Part shown: positions 41,742 to 49,751 of the stretch, one piece after another
Position numbering within the stretch: position 1 is the first letter of the stretch
Layout of the letters: every line of letters starts with the position of its first letter
NCBI GenBank assembly: GCA_964402975.1
Contig: CAYOEM010000011.1
Location: 1 to 64,000, forward strand
Direction of reading: 5' to 3'
Length of the DNA: 64,000 nt
Source of the DNA: CAMDKS01 sp964402975
Lineage (GTDB): Bacteria; Bdellovibrionota_B; Oligoflexia; Oligoflexales; RGVZ01
Translations under genes and position numbers: made by a program
The notes under the pieces: model-generated
Database searches by the model: none
Told to the model about the DNA's origin: nothing
Seen by the model: only the letters and a program-made list of their open reading frames with translations

Positions 41742-42125
41742 CTAGGAAAGTTTAGCGATTGCTTCAATTTCTACATTCACATCGCGGGGCAACCGAGCAA
41801 CTTCAACTGTAGCGCGAGCTGGAAAGGGCTGTGGGAAGTAGGTTCCGTAGACCTCGTTAACCACAGCAAAATTGCCCATGTCTTTTAAAAAAATTGTTGT
41901 TTTTACCACATCAGCAAGACTGCCGCCGGCCGCCTCGATAATTGCTTTGAGATTTTCGAGAACTTTTTTAGTTTCCTCAGAAACGCTGCCTCTAACGAGC
42001 TCTCCGGTCTTTGGATCTAGCGGTATTTGACCCGATACGAAAAGCAAATCTCCCGCGCGAACCGCTTGGGAGTAGGGCCCGATGGCTGCAGGAGCATTTG
42101 CGGTCTGAATAGTCTGTTTTTTCAT
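41742..42125 (-). CDS. ridA: RidA family enamine/imine deaminase
   Basis: RidA proteins hydrolyse reactive enamines and imines such as 2-aminoacrylate, protecting pyridoxal-dependent enzymes. The 127-residue length is standard. Family motifs include AIGPYSQAVRAG, LLFVSGQIPLDPKTGEL and the conserved Arg in PARATVEVARLPRDVNVEIEAIA. AGAGG lies six bases before the ATG. It is divergent from lgt and has the gp19-like gene downstream, which has its own promoter. Confidence 0.94.
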   Translation of the reverse strand: MKKQTIQTANAPAAIGPYSQAVRAGDLLFVSGQIPLDPKTGELVRGSVSEETKKVLENLKAIIEAAGGSLADVVKTTIFLKDMGNFAVVNEVYGTYFPQPFPARATVEVARLPRDVNVEIEAIAKLS

Positions 42126-42228
42126 AGTCAGCCTCTTACTTGGATAACAATGATGTCTTGAATGCTATGGTCTTGATAGTGACTTGGGATTCATTAAAAA
42201 ACAATAGTTTTCTGCAATAGATTCAAGC

Positions 42229-42257
42229 TTGTATTCTCAACTGCTAAATCCTATAAT
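42229..42257 (+). promoter_or_regulatory. Sigma70 promoter for lgt
   Basis: TTGTAT (42229-42234) and a perfect TATAAT (42252-42257) are 17 bases apart. Transcription would start near 42264, about 35 bases before the lgt GTG. Confidence 0.7.
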
Positions 42258-42298
42258 ACAACCAATGCTCTAATTTTAAGCAATATAAAGGTCTCGCC

Positions 42299-43090
42299 GT
42301 GCTCCAATATCCAAAAATTGACCCCGTCATTTTTGAACTCGGTCCCCTTCAGTTACGCTGGTACAGCCTGATGTACATCATCGGTCTGATGGCTTGTTAC
42401 TACTTTTTCAAGTACGCATCTCGAAAAGGAACTCTCAAATTAAACAACCAGGAAATCGAGAGCGTGATGCTCTATGGGCTGATCGGGATGATTCTTGGTG
42501 CTAGACTTACATATGTGTTCGTCTACAATTTCGATCACTATATGCAGCACCCAGGTGAGATACTTGCTACCTGGAAAGGCGGGCTATCAGCGCACGGCGC
42601 GATGGTCGGGATCGCAACGGGCGTTCTCATTTTCTGTAAACGCTTCAATAAAAGCTTTTTTAACATAACAGACCACATGGTGACCATTGCACCCGTGGGG
42701 CTCGGATTTGGACGAATCGGTAATTTCATAAATGGCGAGCTTTGGGGGCGCGTTACTGATTCACCCCTTGGGATGATTTTTCCAGACGCAGGCCCATTTC
42801 CAAGACACCCGTCACAGCTGTACGAGTCGTTTTTTGAGGGATGGCTCATGTTGGCAATCATGCTCCTCTTCTATAGGAAACAACCCCGCACGGGAGTGAT
42901 TTCTGGATTTTTCCTGATTTTTTACGGAACGTTCAGATTTTTCATTGAATTCTTCAGAGAACCGGACGCTCAACTAGGTGAGGTCCTCGGCCCCTTTAGC
43001 ATGGGCCAAGTTCTCTGCGCTCTGATGTGGATTTTAGGCGTTTTGATTATCGCCCTGACTGCTAACAGACAGGATCACAAGCCGGCTTAG
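42299..43090 (+). CDS. lgt: Prolipoprotein diacylglyceryl transferase
   Basis: Lgt attaches diacylglycerol to the lipobox Cys of prolipoproteins in the inner membrane. The 263-residue protein has about seven membrane helices and the family signature GRIGNFINGELWGRV, plus the conserved SAHGAM segment and RHPSQLYES. The start is GTG, preceded by AAAGG seven bases away. The gene's final 29 bases overlap the convergent ruvC. Substrates include the lipoproteins encoded nearby (inference). Confidence 0.96.
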   Translation: MLQYPKIDPVIFELGPLQLRWYSLMYIIGLMACYYFFKYASRKGTLKLNNQEIESVMLYGLIGMILGARLTYVFVYNFDHYMQHPGEILATWKGGLSAHGAMVGIATGVLIFCKRFNKSFFNITDHMVTIAPVGLGFGRIGNFINGELWGRVTDSPLGMIFPDAGPFPRHPSQLYESFFEGWLMLAIMLLFYRKQPRTGVISGFFLIFYGTFRFFIEFFREPDAQLGEVLGPFSMGQVLCALMWILGVLIIALTANRQDHKPA

Positions 43091-43628
43091 CACGATTTTC
43101 TGATTTTTCGATGGATGCGCTGAACCCTGGCTGCAGAGTTAAGGATGAGGCGCAAGCGATAGCTAAGGCATCACTTGCATCCAGCGGTAGTCGGCCGCGA
43201 TCAAAACCCATAATTGCCTGCAGTGCCCGGTAAACCTGTTCTTTGGATGCCGCGCCATTGCCGGCGATGACTCGCTTGACCTCTGCCGGTGTAATTTCAT
43301 GAATTGGCAAATTACGGCGGGCAAAGGCGGACAAAATCGCTCCGCGAGCCTCGCCTAGCTTAATTGCGGTAGCAGCATTAACCCCATGAAATGCCCGTTC
43401 GATGGCCACATACTGTGGATCCAGCTCCACCAGCAAGTCAAACACGGCAGTGTGGATCTCCCCAAGCCTGGCCGCCATCGACAGTCCCGCAGTCGTTCTT
43501 ATCACTCCAATATCCAAAACAGCCCAGTCGCGTGGCGACCGCGGTTTTTGTTTGGTGGCGCCAATCAATGCAAATCCCACCACCCGGCTTCCTGGGTCTA
43601 TTCCTAGAAGTTTTGGACCTTGCTTCAC
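43062..43628 (-). CDS. ruvC: Holliday junction resolvase RuvC
   Basis: RuvC cuts Holliday junctions with RuvAB during recombination. The 188-residue protein has the acidic active site: Asp in LLGIDPGSRVVGF, Glu in VAIERAFHGVN and the terminal pair in DASDALAIACASS. GTG 43628, with AGG six bases upstream, is preferred over TTG 43664 because it places GIDPGS at the usual distance from the start. The C-terminus has about 20 extra residues, overlapping lgt. ruvA and ruvB are not here. Confidence 0.93.
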   Translation of the reverse strand: MKQGPKLLGIDPGSRVVGFALIGATKQKPRSPRDWAVLDIGVIRTTAGLSMAARLGEIHTAVFDLLVELDPQYVAIERAFHGVNAATAIKLGEARGAILSAFARRNLPIHEITPAEVKRVIAGNGAASKEQVYRALQAIMGFDRGRLPLDASDALAIACASSLTLQPGFSASIEKSENRAKPACDPVC

Positions 43629-43734
43629 GAACAGCCTACCTGAGCATGAAAAGTTTTCGGGCAATTAATGTTCACTAATCTGTCTGATCACGATACAACA
43701 AACAAGGCCTATCGTCACTCAAAGGAGTTATCTC

Positions 43735-44745
43735 ATGGCCCTTGGCCCAAATACTTTCGGAGCGTTCCCATCCACCAGAATGCGCCGAACAAGGATGAAG
43801 GAGTTCTCGCGTCGGCTTTGCCGCGAGACAATGCTAACACCAGATAATCTCATCATGCCTGTTTTCGTATTGGACGGAAAACAGCGCAAGGAACCGATTC
43901 CAAGCATGCCAGGCATTCATCGCTTGAGTCTTGATCATTTGAAAAGCCAGGTGAAGCTCGCTTCTGAGTTAGGAATACCAGCTGTTGCTATTTTCCCAGT
44001 TGTAAGTGACGCTAAAAAATCCAACAACGCCAAAGGAGCCTGGGACCCAAAAGGGCTTGTACCGAGTGCCATAAAAGCCATTAAAGACACAAATCCTCAA
44101 ATGGGCGTGATCACTGATGTGGCCCTGGATCCCTACACCTCAAACGGGCAAGATGGTTTAACTGACCGGGACGGCAATGTGCTCAACGATGAAACGATCG
44201 AAGCACTTACCAAGCAGGCGTTGTGTCACGCTGGTGCTGGCGCGGACATCGTTGCGCCTTCAGACATGATGGATGGCCGTATAGGTCGAATCAGGTCTGC
44301 ACTTGAGAAAGATGGGCATAAAGATACGATGATACTCGCCTACAGCGCTAAGTTTGCATCAGCTTTCTATGGACCTTTTCGCGACGCCGTTGGTTCAAAG
44401 AAAGCACTCGCTGGCGCGGATAAAAAAACTTACCAAATGGATGTTGCAAATTGTGACGAAGCCATGCGTGAAATAGCGATCGATCTCTCAGAGGGTGCCG
44501 ATATCGTCATGGTTAAGCCTGGCCTCCCCTATCTGGACATCATTCGAAGAGCCCATGACGAATTCAATGCTCCGATTTTCGCTTACAACGTCAGCGGCGA
44601 ATACTCCATGATCAAAGCTGCTGCAGCCAACAACTGGCTCGATGAGCGAGCGGTCGTATTAGAGTCACTACTTTGCCTAAGGCGCGCTGGTGCCCAGGGG
44701 ATTTTGACCTATCATGCTTTGGATGCCGCCCGATGGCTAACCTGA
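43735..44745 (+). CDS. hemB: Delta-aminolevulinic acid dehydratase (porphobilinogen synthase)
   Basis: HemB condenses two 5-aminolevulinates to porphobilinogen in heme synthesis. The 336-residue protein has the two Schiff-base lysines in AYSAKFASAFYGPF and MVKPGLPYLD. The metal site reads DVALDPYTSNGQDG; the zinc-type Cys residues are replaced by Asp/Ala, as in Mg-dependent enzymes such as the Pseudomonas one, and a usually conserved His is Asn. AAGGAG lies seven bases before the ATG. Its end overlaps the exporter gene by 13 bases. Confidence 0.96.
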   Translation: MALGPNTFGAFPSTRMRRTRMKEFSRRLCRETMLTPDNLIMPVFVLDGKQRKEPIPSMPGIHRLSLDHLKSQVKLASELGIPAVAIFPVVSDAKKSNNAKGAWDPKGLVPSAIKAIKDTNPQMGVITDVALDPYTSNGQDGLTDRDGNVLNDETIEALTKQALCHAGAGADIVAPSDMMDGRIGRIRSALEKDGHKDTMILAYSAKFASAFYGPFRDAVGSKKALAGADKKTYQMDVANCDEAMREIAIDLSEGADIVMVKPGLPYLDIIRRAHDEFNAPIFAYNVSGEYSMIKAAAANNWLDERAVVLESLLCLRRAGAQGILTYHALDAARWLT

Positions 44746-45530
44746 GTGATACGGTCATTGAAAAGGTATCGCCTAGGTCCCTTGTGGATTTTCTCATGGC
44801 AACCTGCCGAGTCGCCATTGAATGTGGATGTTCGTCAAATCGAGTCGAACTTTTGGTGACACGCCTTGGTGAAGCCTGGGGTTTCTCAGTCGACGCTGCA
44901 GCTTTACCGACGGCAGTTTTTCTGAGCGTGCGCGGCCGAGGGCAGCAAATTAACGAGTTGGTGCGTTTGAATAAGTGGAGCATCGACCTTAATAAACTTG
45001 CTCTACTAAACGACTTGGTCGACCAAGTCGAAAAACGTGAGATGGCGTTAGACGAAGCCGTCCTAAAGCTACAAGACATCAATCACCAACCTCCGCCGTA
45101 CCCAATATTTATGACCATCTTGGCTGGTGGAGGGTCAAGCTTCGCGCTGGTCGCAGCCTCAGGAGGGCGCGGGGTCGAATTAATCGCGGCATTTATTCTG
45201 GGAACCGTTTGTCAGATATCACTTGGACTATTTGCTGAGGGAAATCGCAAATATTTGGCGGACTTCTTCACCGCCATGATGGTCGCTGGCTGCGCAGCCG
45301 CTTTAGCCATTGCCTGGCCGAACGTCAACATGCCAAGACTCATCATCGGTGGTTTGATCTCACTTGTTCCAGGACTTGTCTTTGTGAATGCGCTTCATGA
45401 AGTTGCACAAAAAAATCTGGTGAGTGGCGCAGCGCGCCTTTTGGAAGCTGTGGTCACCGCTATAACGCTAACGTTTGGTGTGGCAGCCGTATTAGGCTTC
45501 GCCCATTATCTTCAGCGGTGGAATTGGTGA
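44733..45530 (+). CDS. ThrE-type threonine/serine exporter, N-terminal subunit
   Basis: This is the DUF1212/YjjP-like half of a split ThrE exporter, a membrane protein family that exports threonine, serine and, in some bacteria, organic acids. The 265-residue protein has a cytoplasmic front (FLMATCRVAIECGCSSNRVE) and about five membrane helices, with ILAGGGSSFALVAASGG and LISLVPGLVFVNALHEVA. ATG 44733 lies inside the hemB end (overlap 13 bases); a frame open to 44673 is only hemB sequence. It pairs with the next gene. Confidence 0.85.
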   Translation: MANLSDTVIEKVSPRSLVDFLMATCRVAIECGCSSNRVELLVTRLGEAWGFSVDAAALPTAVFLSVRGRGQQINELVRLNKWSIDLNKLALLNDLVDQVEKREMALDEAVLKLQDINHQPPPYPIFMTILAGGGSSFALVAASGGRGVELIAAFILGTVCQISLGLFAEGNRKYLADFFTAMMVAGCAAALAIAWPNVNMPRLIIGGLISLVPGLVFVNALHEVAQKNLVSGAARLLEAVVTAITLTFGVAAVLGFAHYLQRWNW

Positions 45531-45533
45531 GTC

Positions 45534-45965
45534 ATGCTATTAGGTATAACACTATTTGATCTTGTCATCGCAGCTGTGGGCGGAGCTTGTTTTGGAATCG
45601 TATTTAGAATCCCACCAAGGTACTTTCTTCATGCAACAGTCCTTGCCATGATCGCAAGACTCGGCGCCTCTGTGATTGGTGCGAGCACTCACGTCGGCTT
45701 TGCCACGTTTGTCAGCGCGTTTATTGTTGGCGCCACTAGTCATGTTTTCGCACGTGCCACAGGAAAGCCTGCTCAGGCGTTCTTAATACCAGGCGTCATG
45801 TTTCTTGTGCCGGGAACTAGTCTATATAAGGCTTTTTCGGGCGCCCTCAGCGCCGACTATCAATCGGCCATGGCTCTTCTCGTTCAAGCGATCATCGTAA
45901 CGGCATCCATCTCATTTGCACTTCTTCTTGCCAATTGGGTCGTCCCCAGCAAACGAACACTTTGA
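45534..45965 (+). CDS. ThrE-type threonine/serine exporter, C-terminal subunit
   Basis: This is the YjjB/DUF3815-like partner of the upstream subunit, 143 residues with about four to five membrane helices. Matching features include FGIVFRIPPRYFLHATVLAM and FLIPGVMFLVPGTSLYKAF; in one-chain ThrE these form the C-terminal half. It starts three bases after the previous stop, so the two are probably made together as one transporter. Confidence 0.85.
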   Translation: MLLGITLFDLVIAAVGGACFGIVFRIPPRYFLHATVLAMIARLGASVIGASTHVGFATFVSAFIVGATSHVFARATGKPAQAFLIPGVMFLVPGTSLYKAFSGALSADYQSAMALLVQAIIVTASISFALLLANWVVPSKRTL

Positions 45966-46026
45966 GGTTTTTCGTACAGTACATTTAAGTGGTGTTGCAC
46001 GACTGGACGCAAAAAACCCACTTGAA

Positions 46027-47556
46027 TTATTTCTGCAGCGACCCCGCTTTCTTGGTGTGTCGTTTCAAAATTCGCGGTTTTTCACGTTTGACTTGAGATG
46101 CCACTGACTTCTTAAAATCGCCGTAACGCTGACGGGCTAACTTGAAAGCGGCCGCATGCTCAACAATCGGCTCAGGGTAATGGCTTCCAATAATACAGTT
46201 AAGTTTTTTTTGAAGGCTTAAAGGCATCCTGTGAGGCTCCGAAAGAAATTCATTAGGCACTAGCTCCAGTTCTGGCACATAGTGTCGAATAAAGCGACCA
46301 TCTGGGTCTTGGTCCAAAACCTGTTTAATTGGAGAGTAAATCCGTATTGCATTTATACCCGTTGTGCCAGCTTGCATTTGTACTTGGCTGAAATGGATGC
46401 CTGGCTCGTAATCGAGGAAATGACGCGCAAGAAACATCGCAGGCTTTCGCCAGTGGAGCCAGAGCTGGTAGCTTGCAAAAGACACCAGCATGGCCCGCAT
46501 CCGAAAATTAATCCAACCACCTCTGTGCAGCGCTCTCATGCAAGCATCAATCATCGGATAACCTGTTTGTCCCAGACACCAAGCATTAAAGTAACTATCG
46601 TTGAATTGAGTCTCCCGCATTCCGTTAAATGCCCGCATGACATTTTCAAACTCTATGGCGGGCTCAGTTTCAAGCTTTTGGATAAAATGACAATGCCACC
46701 TCAGACGGGACTCAAAAGCACTCAGTGACCGAAACCATTGGCGGTCGACAGGCATTCCAAATGCCTGCTGGTCACGAAGTTCCGTAACTCGTGCTCGGGT
46801 CGATTGATAGACCTCGCGGATGGATATGTTGCCCCATGTGAGGTACGGACTTAGTCTACTACAAGCACGAAATCCCGTGACTGGACTGGACATGCCAAAA
46901 CTGTAGGTCAGGCCGCGAGAGTATAAAAATGAATTCAAAACTTCGTGAGCACGCGCCTCGCCAGCCCGCAGTGCCTCCGGCTTCGAGAACCCCTGACTCA
47001 AGATCTGGTCGTTACCAGGAATTTTGTTCCACAGTTCTAAGAGCTTCTTAAGTTCTGACTTCAAAGGTGAAGTCATTTTAGGAATGCCTAAGACGTCAGA
47101 CGTCATGTGCTCTTCCCAACGATTTGCCCACTCGGCCCTTGATCTCAAGCGCCTAACAACACCGAACTGTTTAGGTTCTCGCCAGACAATAGATTTCCTC
47201 TGACACCAATCTTTCACCCTTAGATCTCTTTTAAATGTTAAATCGTTTCCGGTCTCTTCGTGGCTCCAGAGGCATTCAAATGGCACGACATCCCAAAGTT
47301 TTTCAAAACAAGAAACTGCCCCCCCGTGGAAAACAAGCAATTCGGAGCCCATTTTTCTTAGGTTCATCTGAAGTTCAATCAGAGCCTCACGGATGAAGTC
47401 AAAATGAGACCGATCAAACTCCGGCGAAGCAATCAGTTCTGGCTCAAATATATAAAGACCAACGACCGGCCCTCGCTCCGAAGCACTGCTCAAAGCTGCA
47501 TGATCTTTAACGCGTAGATCTCGCTTAAACCAAACAATTTGAATCTTAGGCTCCAA
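46027..47556 (-). CDS. Divergent cryptochrome/photolyase family protein
   Basis: The 509-residue protein has the photolyase N-domain (IVWFKRDLRVKDHAAL, antenna-type fold) and the FAD domain (TGYPMIDACMRALHRGGW, FRMRAMLVSFASYQLWLHW). Aligned by eye to E. coli PhrB, the CPD-binding Glu274 position is Arg (SRLRWHCHF), and the WQW region around Trp382/Trp384 reads SQVQMQAGTTG, so a conventional Trp chain and active site are absent. It could be a noncanonical photolyase group, a (6-4) or light-sensing protein. TTG start, AAGGGG seven bases upstream. Nothing in the neighbourhood suggests a photoreceptor operon. Confidence 0.8.
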   Translation of the reverse strand: MEPKIQIVWFKRDLRVKDHAALSSASERGPVVGLYIFEPELIASPEFDRSHFDFIREALIELQMNLRKMGSELLVFHGGAVSCFEKLWDVVPFECLWSHEETGNDLTFKRDLRVKDWCQRKSIVWREPKQFGVVRRLRSRAEWANRWEEHMTSDVLGIPKMTSPLKSELKKLLELWNKIPGNDQILSQGFSKPEALRAGEARAHEVLNSFLYSRGLTYSFGMSSPVTGFRACSRLSPYLTWGNISIREVYQSTRARVTELRDQQAFGMPVDRQWFRSLSAFESRLRWHCHFIQKLETEPAIEFENVMRAFNGMRETQFNDSYFNAWCLGQTGYPMIDACMRALHRGGWINFRMRAMLVSFASYQLWLHWRKPAMFLARHFLDYEPGIHFSQVQMQAGTTGINAIRIYSPIKQVLDQDPDGRFIRHYVPELELVPNEFLSEPHRMPLSLQKKLNCIIGSHYPEPIVEHAAAFKLARQRYGDFKKSVASQVKREKPRILKRHTKKAGSLQK

Positions 47557-47696
47557 GTGAGGACCCCTTCATCCGCAGTAAACGCCCACTTCCCAGCTAT
47601 CACTAACGTTTTAGCATCGATGCCGTTATTATTACGCGCCAAAATCTGAGACAGCGCTCTGTCTAGATTTTTTCACAGCGCCAGAGGGTTCAGAGA

Positions 47697-48035
47697 TCAG
47701 TGAATGAGCTGCTGTAAAACAAATAAATTTAGAAGCATAAATACAAAAGCAGGCAGGATCTGAATAGCGGAATCACCGATTTTAATTCGCAGCAGGCAAC
47801 CTAACAGCATCAGTAAAGCCAGGCTTCCCGCTGCGAAAATCTGGACGAGTGGAAATAAAAATCCGAACAGCAAACCAAGCGCTCCCAACGTTTCCATCAA
47901 ACCAATAAACTGTCTAAATTGGGGTACGCCGTAACGGTCAAACTCGAGCACCATCTGCTTCGAGTAGATACAAGCCAGCCCGTAATAGAGAAAGCTGATT
48001 GCCACGAAGATAATTAGAACATCTAGAAAAGTCAT
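47697..48035 (-). CDS. DoxX-like membrane protein
   Basis: This 112-residue protein has four predicted membrane helices in the DoxX/DUF4345-like arrangement. The loop after helix 1 is SKQMVLEFDRYGVPQFRQFI, followed by GLMETLGALGLLFG. It is divergent to a similar gene at 48173, and the two share the same layout. DoxX-type proteins are linked to redox and membrane stress in other bacteria, but the function here is unknown. Confidence 0.75.
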   Translation of the reverse strand: MTFLDVLIIFVAISFLYYGLACIYSKQMVLEFDRYGVPQFRQFIGLMETLGALGLLFGFLFPLVQIFAAGSLALLMLLGCLLRIKIGDSAIQILPAFVFMLLNLFVLQQLIH

Positions 48036-48092
48036 CCGGTCTCGAATACTGGTTTAAGAATCTAAATAGTCGTCATACGCTTGGTAGCTAAC

Positions 48093-48121
48093 TTGCATGA
48101 CATATACATAAAGACTATGAT
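48093..48121 (+). promoter_or_regulatory. Sigma70 promoter for the second DoxX-like gene
   Basis: TTGCAT (48093-48098) and TATGAT (48116-48121) are 17 bases apart. Transcription would begin near 48128, about 45 bases before the GTG start at 48173. Confidence 0.6.
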
Positions 48122-48172
48122 CTTACAGAGGTTTGTTGACGAGCTAACTATACCACCAACTTGGAGTGATCA

Positions 48173-48517
48173 GTGAATACTCTCTTACTTGCAATGAAAA
48201 TCTTAGTCGCCACATCGATCTACTTTGTTTGGGTCGTGCGCTACGACAACATTTTGAAGGAATTTAAAGAATTTGCACTGCCGGACTGGTTGAGAGATCT
48301 TACAGGAATTTTAAAAATGTCTTTTGCCGCAATGCTGCTTTTCGGCTCTCTAGACAACACCCTCACCGGCCTTGGCTCAATTGGAATCGCTGGCCTCATG
48401 CTGTGCGCTCAAATCACTCACGTTCGCACAGGTACAGTATTTTTTAGGCGACTGCCATCTCTGGCACTCTTAGGCATTTCGATATTCATTTTCTATTTTG
48501 GTTATTACTCAATTTGA
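48173..48517 (+). CDS. DoxX-like membrane protein (paralogue of 47697)
   Basis: This 114-residue protein has four predicted membrane helices. The region YDNILKEFKEFALPDWLRDL lines up with SKQMVLEFDRYGVPQFRQFI of its divergent neighbour, suggesting the pair arose by inverted duplication. The start is GTG with GGAG six bases upstream. No catalytic residues are evident. Confidence 0.72.
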   Translation: MNTLLLAMKILVATSIYFVWVVRYDNILKEFKEFALPDWLRDLTGILKMSFAAMLLFGSLDNTLTGLGSIGIAGLMLCAQITHVRTGTVFFRRLPSLALLGISIFIFYFGYYSI

Positions 48518-48569
48518 GTTTCTAATCCGGTCCGAAACTTGAAACGCTAATAACGTTAAATCGTGGCTC

Positions 48570-49598
48570 TCACTGCGGCTGCTCGATCACGTTTAACGAA
48601 TAGCCGTGAAAATTTCCGTGGATGTCTATGTCAGCCGCGCAGTAACTATTTGCGCGGTCTGCAACCTTTTGACGACACTCTTGATAGGTGCCAAACTGAT
48701 CATAGGTTCGAACCAAACTGCGAAGAAAACCCTCTCCCGACGCTGTCAAATCAAGAATCGCCACCATTGCAGCCGAGTCTGGAAATCTTGATAAGTCACC
48801 CCTTCCACACTTTAGGGAGACCAGCTTGTTGTCACTTCGTTGTCCCAAGATGCCTTGCACCAATTTTGTCGCGTCAAGACATTCTGCTTCATTTATAAAG
48901 TTATTCTTGTGAGAGAAGTTGAATGCGTTCAAGAAAATTTCGTGGGTGAAAAAATATTTTATCTTAAGGTAGCTACCTGGCCGACCCGACATGATTGGAG
49001 AGGCCCCGAGGCTCGATAAGTAATTCATAACATCTAGCTGGCCAGCCTCCGAGGAAGCGGCAGAACCGAGGCCAATATCCAATTCAAATAAGTGCTGCCG
49101 GCCTACGCCGAAGGCGTCAACCTGAGGAATGTATTGATGAGGAGTTAGTTGCGAGCACTGTGACGATACAGGGCGAAGTCCTGTGAGGGATTCAAACCTT
49201 GTCGCGTAGGCATCCAAAACCTTTAGGCAATCCGCTACCGTATAAAACGACCCATCATCGCTAACAACTGAATAACGCTTATTCAAGGGACCATCGATAT
49301 CAGGATAATGAATCACCCTAAAACCAAACACAGCTAGCTCTAATTCGAGCTTCAGAGCCACCTCAGTTAAAACCCTTGCATCGTAACCTCCACCAGTTAG
49401 AGGAACACAATACGCTGACTTTGTTGACCCACCTGTGGCCTCGGCAACTTTCTGCGCCAAAGACGAGGCATGATCGCGGCAGGCAGAAGAATCTATCCCA
49501 TAAACATGATTTGAATATTCAAAAATCTCCGCACGCGCAGCTCCCGACAGACCAAAGGCAAGGATTACAGACACGAGGCTAGATAAAAGTTTAAGCAT
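48570..49598 (-). CDS. Secreted Cys-rich protein, paralogue of 59997
   Basis: The 342-residue precursor has a signal peptide (about 1-23, LLSSLVSVILAFGLSGAARA). The mature protein carries repeated units of about 85 residues, each with a Cys-helix-Cys layout: CRDHASSLAQKVAEATGG...C, then CLKVLDAYATRFESLTGLRPVSSQC, then CLDATKLVQGIL...C, then CRQKVADRANSYC. ATG 49598 has GGGGAG six bases upstream. It shares this architecture with the protein at 59997-61019, so both belong to one family. Disulfides in the periplasm are likely; the function is unknown. Confidence 0.7.
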   Translation of the reverse strand: MLKLLSSLVSVILAFGLSGAARAEIFEYSNHVYGIDSSACRDHASSLAQKVAEATGGSTKSAYCVPLTGGGYDARVLTEVALKLELELAVFGFRVIHYPDIDGPLNKRYSVVSDDGSFYTVADCLKVLDAYATRFESLTGLRPVSSQCSQLTPHQYIPQVDAFGVGRQHLFELDIGLGSAASSEAGQLDVMNYLSSLGASPIMSGRPGSYLKIKYFFTHEIFLNAFNFSHKNNFINEAECLDATKLVQGILGQRSDNKLVSLKCGRGDLSRFPDSAAMVAILDLTASGEGFLRSLVRTYDQFGTYQECRQKVADRANSYCAADIDIHGNFHGYSLNVIEQPQ

Positions 49599-49751
49599 GT
49601 GATTCTCCCCTAAAGACATTCGTGCAAGCTACCATTAAAGCGGCCGTATGGGTCAAACTAATTTTCAAAACTCCAAACGCCTAGAGCAGATCGAAACGTC
49701 TAGCAGAGGGCTCTTGGGGGTATTAAAACTATGAAATTATTAAATTTTTCA

